NCBI RefSeq assembly: GCF_019578655.1
Contig: NC_063258.1
Coordinates: 29,392,802 to 29,456,801, forward strand
Direction of reading: 5' to 3'
Length of the DNA stretch: 64,000 nt
DNA from: Ricinus communis
Lineage: Eukaryota > Streptophyta > Magnoliopsida > Malpighiales > Euphorbiaceae
Position 1 is the first letter of the stretch, and each line of letters opens with the position of its first letter. A model generated the notes under the pieces. The model was not told where the DNA came from. It saw nothing but the letters and a program-made list of their open reading frames with translations, and did not search any database. The translations under genes were made by a program, and so were the position numbers. Shown piece after piece: positions 12,251 to 21,726 of the stretch.

Positions 12251-12984
12251 GTGTCGGTGCTGGATGCTTACAAAGGGAATAGAGATATAGTTGTGGATAA
12301 CATGGTATTAAACATGTGACATCTTTTATAGGGTTCATGACATGAATTCCAATTCTGAAGCTATAATCGTATTTGGCATTTTGTGTTACGTGGGGAAAAT
12401 GCATTCAATTATGTCAAACAAAGAATCAATATTTTGAAGGCATGATGCCATTTATGAAAGACAATAACAGGTTTGGCATGACAATACTGCATATAAACGG
12501 GCATGAATTCTAAACTACTGAATCAATAGTTCAACGGTTGATCTAAGCGCTGGAAAGGTTGCAAAAGGTTTCTGTATTTTCCAATGAGATGGGACTTCTG
12601 CTTGTTATTCTTATGCAGAAGAATCTAGCGCATATTTGGGTCTTAACTTTATTGGACTAATAATGTGGCACTAATTGCCAAATTGGCTTCAATGGAGGAA
12701 AGAGTTTCCTTCATCTGTCGGTGTTGGATGCTTACAAAGGGAAGAAAGGTATAGTGGATAAATAACATGGTATTTAACATGTGGACATATTTCGATTTGT
12801 GAGGCTATAATTGTTGTGGTCTAATTATCTGAAAAATCTTAAACTATCCAGTTTTTTTAACAATTTCATGTTCTTGTTTCAGATTTATCACATAAATGCC
12901 TAAATTTTAATTTTCTTTTTTAAAAAAAATATCGTCAGTCACTGCAAAATTAAAAAATGCGGTAATTATTGCTCATGTGTCATT
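12251..12984. other. Upstream region of pectinesterase A, with a partial duplicate of its own start
   Basis: Spacer on the 5' side of pectinesterase A. About 12690-12795 repeats 12226-12320, the start-codon and leader region of pectinesterase A, including a minus-strand ATGAAGGAAA near 12714 and the AACATGGTATT-AACATGTG block. No PMEI coding sequence continues from the duplicate. The rest is AT-rich with nothing recognised. Confidence 0.55.
12690..12795 (-). repeat. Partial duplicate of the pectinesterase A leader and start
   Basis: Roughly 100 bp are shared with 12226-12320: the start-proximal codons, a TCGGTGyTGGATGCTTACAA segment and the following AACATGGTATT block. The copies differ by substitutions and short indels. 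It breaks off after about five codons into other sequence, so it is a promoter/leader fragment, not a gene. Confidence 0.65.
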
Positions 12985-13945
12985 TTTCCGAAAATGAATT
13001 TCTCAGCAGCATACGGCGGTGCCTCGGATAAACTGATTATCACCTTGTATTGTATCCCTTCCAAAGTCAGGTACTCTGATACTCTCTGTCGATCAATGTA
13101 TGGAGTGCAGAACTTCCATTCCACTCGTACCACCCAACTGGATTAATAATATCAACTATTTCGATCTGACATTGTAATGGTCCTCAAATATTTCTCAGTG
13201 GTCTGCCTAAATAATTTGAAAATTTGTATTTCTCAGCTTCCAATTCTGAAGTTGCTTCTATCCTGCATTTTTGTATAACACAATGCCTGTATTCTCATTA
13301 ACGTCATCACGACCTTGTGCTGCAATCATATTTTTCTATATTTCATTGGGCTTGGGGGCATTGTAAGTCACAGTTTCGGAGCATTACTGCTGCATTTCCA
13401 GACAGTGTTAATCACAATGCAACAGCTTGAACCTAATTTGATGCTCCAGCACTGTTTTGAAAGGTTATATCTTTGTCCAAGAAACCATCCCCATTATCCG
13501 CTGCAATGAATACAGATAATGATATATTGGGGATGTGAAATAAAATGTTTTTTAAAATACTAAACATATATTTAGCAAATCTAATATTCTTGGAGGTGCT
13601 AAAATAAAACTGTCAAAATAAAATTAGCCAAAGATTAAAGAAAAAACTAATGTAGTATTAAATAATTAAGTATCAAAAATTTGGAAGACAAAAATGGAAT
13701 TGAAATTATCTGTATATGTACAAATACTTATCAACAGTTGCAGAATTGTGTTTGGTGCTGCCATCAACCACATTCCTACTCGCAGTGATGATGGTGATTT
13801 TACTCCCATAACTCCACAAACATAAGTTAGTCTTGCTTGATGGAATATCCATATTTTCTCTAAGTTCCTGCTTTAATCCTTATAATGTATCTTGCAAACT
13901 CATCGATAGCGCAACCGCCATGGCCTCTAACACAGTTCGCAATAG
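12985..13945 (-). pseudogene. Decayed pectinesterase fragment (exon 2 part and exon 3)
   Basis: Minus-strand similarity to pectinesterases A and B. About 13945-13735 matches exon 2 (the SGNYRTV to FNSATV part) and about 13508-12985 matches much of exon 3. The separating gap of about 230 bp is the same size as intron 2 of pectinesterase A, pointing to a relative of that copy. Frameshifts, stops and internal losses are frequent (for example the RRPNP and GRPW regions are disrupted), and exon 1 with the PMEI domain is absent. It cannot encode a working enzyme. Confidence 0.8.
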
Positions 13946-14374
13946 AGATCTCACTAAATGCTCTTGCTACTTGAAACAAGTCTTAATAAATATGTGTTAC
14001 TAGTCTAATTATTTAGTATATAAATATTACTCATTTATTAATTTGGTGCATAATCAGTGACATACCTAGACTAAGCAAAGAATTTTTCCTAAACTTTAGC
14101 CTACTAATGTATCATAAGTTGCGAAAGGCTGTTTAATAATAGTGGCACGGGCGTTTTAAGGCGGGGGGACTATAGCGGTGTTGACACTTCCTGCATAGAA
14201 TCTTGTATAATCATGCTTTGGCGGGTGCAGCAGAAGTGATTTTAGACAAAAGGAGGAAGGGAATCTATCCTCTTGGTTTAGGAACTGCTATCAAGGCTGA
14301 AGTATTTTCTCAAAAAACAACCATTAGAATGTTATTTTGACATTTTATACGCTACTACTTCCGACAATTAACAG
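13946..14374. other. Spacer with an unidentified coding-like fragment
   Basis: AT-rich to about 14110, then a less AT-rich stretch (14140-14335) with an open plus-strand frame of about 45 codons at 14200-14340. It includes the wording EVILDKRRKGIYPLGLGTAI. The frame has no start and is closed by stops on both sides. I do not recognise the family. It looks like a captured piece of a gene from elsewhere. Confidence 0.35.
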
Positions 14375-14545
14375 GCTGTTTATTGTAGTTTAGGTTTCCC
14401 AAAATTTTGCAGCCGTACTATTTATCCCGATATCTTGGCAGTTTAACATCCATAGCAGATATAAAATTACCTGCACACCTGAGGATAACAGCCCTTACTT
14501 CCCTTGTGTGAATATGTAAATGCAAATTCTGACTCATTAACCATT
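14375..14545 (+). pseudogene. Decayed LKR exon 10 fragment
   Basis: Plus-strand sequence aligns with exon 10 of the LKR-only gene (9572-9742): the acceptor-side GTAGTTTAGG, then CCAAAATTTTG, the TTACCTGCACACCTGAGGA block (close to identical) and the final ATGCAAATTCTGACTCA. Frameshifts and an early TGA break the frame. No other LKR exons are recognisable to its left. It sits 300 bp from the 3' end of pectinesterase B, the same arrangement as LKR-only and pectinesterase A (376 bp), so it marks a second copy of that junction. Confidence 0.8.
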
Positions 14546-14844
14546 CATATTCCCACTTAGACACGGCAAATTTGGTACAAATCTCTGCTTTTTGTCCGTC
14601 TGATGACAGTTCTTAATCTCGGCTTGAAATGTCTTTTGTGCAAGTCCAATTCAACAAATGTAAAAAAGATTAAAAAAAAAAGAACTTTTGATTTTACTAA
14701 TCAAATTTTTCTTGGTCATTTCTTATTCATTACTCATAACTTCACAAGGTAGAAAATGAATTACATGCCAGCAAGAACTTATATGAGGGCATACTGTAGA
14801 CGTTCCCAGAGAATCAGTTCACATAAGCATATTCGACTAAGAAA
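14546..14844. other. Spacer homologous to 9743-10117
   Basis: The sequence matches the LKR-pectinesterase A spacer in order. Shared landmarks include CCCACTTAGACA versus CCTACTTGGACA, TTATTCATTAC followed by TTCACAAG, and the CAGTTC-CATAAGCATATTC block before the PME stop. It carries the 3' flank of pectinesterase B. Confidence 0.6.
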
Positions 14845-17800
14845 TTATAGACCAAGAGAGAATGGAAAGCCAGTAGAAGATAACCAATTACCCCCTGAAA
14901 TGAAATTTCCAGCAGTATATGGGAGTGCCTCAGATGCACTAGTCATCACCTTGTATCCCATCCAAGTCACCCTATTTGCAGTGTTAGCTCCTGGTCCTGT
15001 ATTCTGATATTCTCTATAGGTCAATGTATCCAGTGCAAAAGTTCCATCCCACATAAACCACCCAGCTGGATGAATGATATCACTTATCTGAGACTGCATT
15101 ATGACAGTCCTCGAATACAGCTTCCATGGTCTGCCTAAATAACTCTGGAAACTGTTTTTTGCAGCTTCTAAATCCTGAGTTGCTCCTATCCTGCATTTTT
15201 GGATAACTATGCCTGTATTCTGATTAGGGTCTTCGCGTCCTTGTGCGGTGACCATGTTCCTTTGTCCTGGATTGGGGCGGCGAGCATGTATGTCGCAGTT
15301 TTGGAACACAACGGCTGCATTTCCGAATATGAAATCCACAGTGCCAATAACAATGCAGCTGACATAGAATTGGCGAAGTCTATGAACATAAAGGGTGTCT
15401 TGAAATGCTATCATGTCACATCTATAAAATGCTGATAGGTCTGCGCTTACGCGCAATGCAACAGCTTGATGCCCCGATGGTCCAGCAGTGTTTTGAAAGG
15501 TTACATCTCTGGCTAAGAACCCGTCCGCATTAACAGCTGCAATGAATACATAAAATGATCTAGTCCTTGTATAACACATCAATTAAATATCATTATCATT
15601 TTTTCGAAAGAGAAACTAAGAAAGATTTTCGAGTGCAAACTATAAGGAGTGCCCTAATACGGGAGCCTGTCTAAATGTATGCATTACTGTTACTACTATA
15701 ATGGAACTCATACGTAGCTGCAGGATACTATCCTTTGAGGAAAGCTTTATATATGTTGGGCAGTTAAACATGCAATTAAGTATATTTAAACCAACCTCTG
15801 CCAGAAATCGTGTGCTTAAATTTCCATACATCATATCGAGTAATGACAATGACCTATCCATACAGCTGGCCATTAATAAAAAGGACTGAACTGGTCCCCG
15901 ACTACCAGTCACCACTCTCCAAAACTAGAGGCATCATCTACTTGTACGCATTTGTAATGTTTTTACTGTTTCAATTTTTTACTTTCTTTTGGACAAAGAT
16001 ATTAGTTCCAGTAATGAGTTCTACCTATGCCATCTCTTGTCCTAACAGAACCAACCTTCTCCCATCAAACTATCTTTTCTTTTTTGTAAAGCAATGAGAG
16101 AACCAATCTTCTTCCATCAAACTACCTTTTCTTTTAGTAAAGTAAGAATATGTCCTGCCTTGTTGACATTGCCATTTTTAGCCCTGAGTGCTTGGGACCA
16201 GAGGTGATCAATGTCCGTATGATATTTTATGGTTCGAACTGGGATTCGGTTGATCAAACGGTTAATTAATTTATTTCTCTTTTTTTTTATTTTTAAATTA
16301 CTCACTAGTTACGCAATTATAATGGTTAACTGAAAAATCAAATCAAAATTAAAACTAGAAATTATTACTTATAGAAATTTTACTGGCTAATTGAAAAATC
16401 AAATCGAAATTAAACTAAAAATCGAAAATAAAATTGCTGGATCAGTAATCTTTTTTTTTTTTTTGTTGGTTCTCCATCTTTCTTGGATAAAAGAACCAAG
16501 AGTTGAGGAAAAAAATTTAGATAAATATGATTGGCACTTTACTAAGATAATAGGGTTCTATTTATACAACTAAAATCACTTGTCCTTTTAGACCATGGAA
16601 AATGTCCTAAATGATTGCTATTATGCTTGATTAGTTAGATTATTGTAGCCAAAATATGTATGCATATTAACATTAAGCAATTCATTATAGTCAAATATGG
16701 TACGGCATTTGTATGAAGTAATCAACTATCATATTTATAATTGGAAGATGAAATTGACTGAAATTATATCTTTATATATATATATATATATAACGAAAAC
16801 TTACCAACAGTTGCAGAATTGAATGTGGTGCTGCCACCGACCACACTTCTACTGCCAGTAATGATGGTGGTCGTCCTCCCATCACCCACAAACATAAGGT
16901 TAGTCTTGCTTGATGGAATGTCCACATTCTCCCTATAAACCCCCGCTTTAATCCTTATAATGTATCTCGTACTGCTCCTTGACGGCGCAGCCGCCACTGC
17001 CTCCGACACAGTCCGGTAATTTCCACTCCCATCAGCTGCCACAACAACATTAGGAGTCAAAGTTGTAGCCTGCAATAGCCTACGATCGCCAGCCGGCAAC
17101 CATTCAGGCCATTCTATTCCGTTCTCCTCTTTAAGCCTCCTTTCTGATGACGGTGATGATGATAACGCTTGCTCGTTAGCCATATCTGTGTCTGTCATGG
17201 TCTTGATCATGGCTAAGGCATTGCCACACAGGCGGTGCACATGCCTTTCATCGCCTAGAAAGAATTCACGAACCTAATAACACAAGAAACAGAGTATGAA
17301 AATGGGAACATAATTATTTATGCGATATCTTTTCATCTAAGATAAACAAAAATAGAAATGAACCTTTTCGTCTGCTCTGTCATGAGAGAAACCATCAAGA
17401 CAAGTTTCTTGATTAGTCATTGCAGCACTTATCAGTATCTTGAGCTCATCAGCGTGTTCGGAGATAGAGTTTTTCAGAGATGGATATTCTTTGAGGAGCT
17501 GCACAACCTTTCTAATCTCATCCACAGTTTCACTCAACGTTTGTAGACAATCTTTCAGGGCAGTAACTTCACGGGGGGTGTAGCTCCTCCTAGCTAAAGT
17601 AAGTCCTTGGATTTTCAGGTAAGTTTGGTAGACAGAAGACTCGGTTACATTCAGTGACAAAATGATCACATCCTTTGTGGTCTTTATCGTGCTTGTAGCA
17701 TCAGCTGGTAGTGCAGAGATTGTTGAGAAGCATAGGTCTGGATACAATGTGGAACTGCAGGATGATTTGACAATGGCATGAGCTGCTTCATGTCCATTGT

Positions 17801-17972
17801 TGATGGTGCCAACTGAACTCTTTCTCGAAGCTACACTAGCAACAATGCCAATTACGGTTGCAACAAGAAGAACAGATGCAAAAAGACCCAAGAAAAGCCG
17901 TTTCTTGTTCTTGTTTTTGAAAATGGTAATACCATTGTTGGAGTTTGCAATCGGAGAAAACATTTCTTTCAT
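14845..17972 (-). CDS. Pectinesterase B, intact PMEI-PME precursor
   Basis: Three exons by eye: 17972-17364, 17273-16805, 15536-14845, giving 1770 bp and 589 residues. The short basic N-terminus and a hydrophobic segment (about residues 26-48) form a signal anchor. The PMEI domain spans about 55-205, and an RRLL site near 267-270 is where such precursors are cleaved before export. The PME domain follows. Catalytic signatures are all present: QAVAL, FQDTLY (Asp about 406), TVDFIFG (Asp about 427), LGRPWK (Arg about 495). Length is normal for a type-I PME. Intron 2 is 1268 bp against 232 bp in pectinesterase A and contains repeat-rich inserted sequence. It is a close paralogue of pectinesterase A and likely the functional copy. 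Substrate is wall homogalacturonan. Confidence 0.93.
16047..16424. repeat. Repeat-rich insertion in intron 2 of pectinesterase B
   Basis: Two local repeats lie here. A unit of about 52 bp beginning AGAACCAA occurs at 16047 and again at 16099 with a few mismatches. A unit beginning TAA-TGAAAAATCAAATC occurs near 16327 and near 16389. Between them is a GGTTCGAACTGGGATTCGGTT segment with GGTTAATTAATTT, of the kind found in dispersed plant repeats. Together with other sequence it accounts for the extra kilobase in this intron. No coding capacity was seen. Confidence 0.5.
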
Positions 17973-19229
17973 TTGTTGCTGATATTTCTGTCGGTGCTGA
18001 TATCTTTAAAGGGAAAAGAAACAGTGGATGTTATGTTATTGAATTCTGACATCTCTGTACAATTATTGGTAGAGTGGATATCAAGATATTTTCACTAATT
18101 ATCGACATATATATAATAAGAAAAAGAATAGTGTAAAACATTTAATAACACATCCAGCGACTAAATTGAGACATACTTCGATTGAGATTTGGATATCAGA
18201 TGCTATGAAAACTTTTTAATGATTTCTCATAAGGAAACATATAATGGTCCCTTCTTTTTCTAGTTCCTCAACTAATCAAGCATGTCGCCAGATTAAAGTT
18301 TAGGACAAATTGGCTTTACTATTACTAGACACTTGGCAAGCCACTCCTGGCCCATGCTTAATCAACTGCCATATTGACTTGTTCGGACAAAAGTAAAATT
18401 CTAAATATTATTTCAACATGTTCTTTTACTTGTTTTTGTTTATTGATATCTTACAATTTAATTTATATAATTTCAAATTTAAATGTCTTGAATTGTAGAC
18501 CGTTTATAATGTTAGGATGTAAGATATCATGTGAGTCTCATGAGAATCACAAATGTTCAAGCTTAGCTAAATTAGTTTAAATAATTTGAACGATCCATGC
18601 TACTCTTGTGACCATCTTGGTTTTGTATCATGTTAGGTATTTCAGCCACTATGACTTATTTAATACTACCAATTTAGTTCTGCTACTGCACAAGTATTAA
18701 TAATCTTTTAATATAAATTTTTAGTTTAAAATATCTTATTTTGATTATAAATATATTATATTATAAGAAAATAATTGTATTTAGTTATTATTTTATTTTA
18801 ATAAGTATTTAATATTGTCATTTATTTTAAAAAATTTAAAATTTAATGATTATAAAAATAAAAATAAAAAATAAAATAGATACATAGTAAATTAATAGCA
18901 GTATATAATCACTAATTCTTTTATTATATTTAGCTATTATTTTATTTTAATAAGTACTTAATAATATCATTTTATTTTATTAGTATTTAATATTATGATA
19001 AATTATTATATAACCACATCAAAGTCACATATATTTTTATTAAAATTCTACATAATTTGATTTTATAAAATATTGTCAAGTGGAGTCTCGTGGGAAAACT
19101 TGGCATACTTTACATGTATATTATAGATTATAGATTAGCCTTTCAAAGCACTCACATACTTAGTCCAATGGCAAGTATATATATCAATTTGAGCAAGATT
19201 TCAATTTCGAGTCTCTGAAATAAATAATG

Positions 19230-19640
19230 TGTTATGATATTATTAAAGTGTTTGAGTTAAATAAGATGTCTATCATTATGTCAATAAAAAGATTTCTTTT
19301 ATGTAAATAGAGTTTTATCTTTGTAACTCCTTACACCTATAAATAGGTGTTACAATCAATCGAATGACATACACATGTATATATACACACATAGAAAAAT
19401 TACTCTCTCTTCCTTCTTTATTGTTTTTGTTCTTATTCTTTATTTTACAACATTCTTTATTTTTGTTCTTTATTTTACAATATGTTATCAGCACGATTGC
19501 TTCTACAATATTCAAACACGATCTCGTTCTACAATATTATTTGTGATTTCTACCTAATTTGGATAGTTTGTGATTTGCTACAACCTAGCAAAGATGAAAA
19601 AGAATAATGATTTGAACAAACAAGATTCGAGACTCTAGAT
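19230..19640 (+). mobile_element. Degraded LTR retroelement remnant (LTR 3' part and primer-site region)
   Basis: A CTATAAATAGG TATA box near 19335 is followed by a pyrimidine-rich leader with short tandem repeats (TTTGTTCTTTATTTTACAA twice), then TGTTATCAGCACGA near 19482. This is the layout of the U3/R/U5 and internal start of many plant Ty1/copia elements. No gag-pol sequence follows, only a short broken frame. No second LTR or target duplication could be found, so family and boundaries are approximate. Confidence 0.5.
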
Positions 19641-20031
19641 AAATTTGATACTTTCATCTTTTATAAAACATGAGTTCATACTATTATAGTAAATTTTTAT
19701 TTTGACTATTTTATAATATTTATTTCTTGAAGAATGTTATAATCTTAACTATTTTAGTCCATATAAATTTCTTTTAAATGCATATCAAAATTAATATTAT
19801 TATCATTTGATGTAAATATTGTTAATATATATTATAAAAATATTATTTAATGTTAGTTAATGTTAACTCTAGTTTCTGAAGAACTATTGTTATATATAAT
19901 TCATGAAGAATTTGTATTATAAATTTTAGTTTTTAAAAAATTTATATTATAAATTTTAATTTTTAAATAAAATAAAATAAAATGAAATGAAGCAGAGCAA
20001 ATCAATGGACGAAAATTCGTCCAAGTACAGA

Positions 20032-20115
20032 GCACGTGGCGGGATTGTGACAGAGTCCAACTCATTAGGGCCCTACCAGTGGATAAGCCTTCTGGGATCC
20101 ATTCTAGTCACGTGA
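20032..20115. promoter_or_regulatory. Two ACGTG-core motifs (distal)
   Basis: GCACGTGGC at 20032-20040 and TCACGTGA at 20108-20115, about 1.6 kb upstream of the LKR/SDH start. Both contain the ACGT core of G-box/ABA-response elements. Plant LKR/SDH is known to respond to ABA, sugar starvation and stress, so a role is plausible, but motif matches alone are weak. Confidence 0.3.
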
Positions 20116-20850
20116 AAAATGCTATTCTTGACAAAGGGGAAATAAATGAAAATAAATTTGCTACTATATAATTATTTTACTAAACTAAGACAACTCATTT
20201 AATTTCCATCACAATAAAACAAAAGAAAAGAAACCGAACTTATATGTGTATGTACCATTTTATATTTCGTTACCGATTAAAGATATAACATTATTTAATT
20301 CAGAGGCCGAAATGAAAAATATAAAATCTATACAAATTAAGTTTCTTTTTATTCAATAACTTTTTTTAAATATTATTTTGATATTTTGAATATAATTTTA
20401 ATATTAAACATCGATATCATTAGTAACTATTCTCTATAATTAAATAAAATACTTTCTCAATTGATTAATTTTTAAAGAACTTATTAATATTTATAAATTA
20501 CAAGTAGTTAATGATATTAATAAATCATTCAACGCAGATGCATATACATAAATCATATTAACATTTAATTCAATTTATGATACAGTGAATAGAATAGAGC
20601 TAATAATTTCTCCCTCTTTGTTAAATATTTCCTTAAATTGCTCTTAAAACCGTAATCTGTGGGGGTACACACAAAAATATGTTACAACAAAGGCCGGGCC
20701 AGGCCCATATGGAAGCTTCTCGTTATCAAAACAACAGAAAAAGCAAAAAGAAAACTTTTGGACGGAGATCCCAATGGCATCAGCAAACTCTTTTTTCTTT
20801 TTGGGAATATCAGCAACTCTTTTCATATAGCAAGCAAGGAAAACATGACG

Positions 20851-20974
20851 CCACGTGTCTTTACCGTCTTTACGACGATAACAAAAGGAGGCACGATGAC
20901 TTGTCTTAATTGGCAACTTCAGCACTTTTGGTCCCACCCATCCCAATAACTGCAAAAGTGGAATATACGTGGGC
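20851..20974. promoter_or_regulatory. LKR/SDH: Two ABRE-like motifs upstream of LKR/SDH
   Basis: CCACGTGTC at 20851-20859 is a full G-box/ABRE-type site. TACGTGGGC at 20966-20974 is a second ACGTGG site 110 bp closer to the gene. Paired ABREs commonly form an ABA-response module. They lie about 0.75-0.88 kb before the LKR/SDH ATG. Function is inferred only. Confidence 0.35.
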
Positions 20975-21277
20975 CTCTATGACTGGTTACCAGAAGAACT
21001 CAGAAGATGACACATCAGCAAAGGGGACCATTAGCTCCTGGATATCTGTGTCAGATCCTTATCATAGGCACCTTACACGCAAACAGTTCAAGTTCAAATT
21101 CCTCTCTAGATCATCATCATCCAATTGTGTCTGCTTGTTGATGAGATTGATGCTGATTATTATTATTTTTTATTTTATATGAATTAAAAAAAATGACTGA
21201 TAAGCTCATTACCATCTTCACATAGACACACTATTTTATCACTTTATCGTTTTTATTTCATGCACTGATCACTAAAC

Positions 21278-21316
21278 ATATATATATATATATATATCAT
21301 CTCTCTCTCTCTTTCA
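21278..21316. repeat. (TA)n-(CT)n compound microsatellite
   Basis: About eleven TA units run directly into about seven CT units. It lies 410 bp upstream of the LKR/SDH start codon, probably in the promoter or leader, and ends in TTTCAGGATC, which would suit a leader-intron acceptor. Confidence 0.7.
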
Positions 21317-21726
21317 GGATCAATCATTCAAACACTGAAATACCTTCATCAGTTTAGTGAAAGGTGCTGTTGTTTGATTTTGAATGGTGGATGATGAATT
21401 GTAAAAAGAGTTTAAATAATTTGGCTAATCATTATTTTAAAGTATGTTCCTTATTAAAATATTACAATCGGAGCACATTTATATAATTGATTTTATTATT
21501 TCTTTTTAAATGTTTATCTTGTCTGGATAAGGGATAATCGTAAAATAATGCAAATTAGGCATTATTAGACAGTTGTAATTGCTTTCTTTTCTTTGGTTTT
21601 ATTCATTTTGCTCTGCATTTTGTTTACTAGAACGCAATCAGGAATTCAGTATTATAATAGATGTTTGAAGAATTACATATTGAAGTTGATAATTGAAGCT
21701 GGAACAGGTAAACTATAAGGGGCAAA

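Larger units (their letters stand above)
17973..21726. other. Intergenic between pectinesterase B and LKR/SDH
   Basis: AT-rich spacer shared by two divergently transcribed genes. It contains a retroelement LTR remnant (about 19230-19640), several ACGTG-core motifs listed separately, and a (TA)n-(CT)n microsatellite at about 21278-21316 followed by TTTCAGG, which could end a leader intron. Frames near 20640-21180 on both strands overlap one another and match nothing I know. Confidence 0.5.

Noticed and set aside
10909..12290. Several plus-strand frames (for example 12069-12290) antisense to pectinesterase A
   Set aside because: All lie opposite conserved PME exons and have no independent start context or similarity.
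20644..21182. Overlapping frames on both strands in the LKR/SDH upstream region
   Set aside because: The frames overlap in different phases, none matches a known family, and the region looks like promoter with ACGTG motifs.
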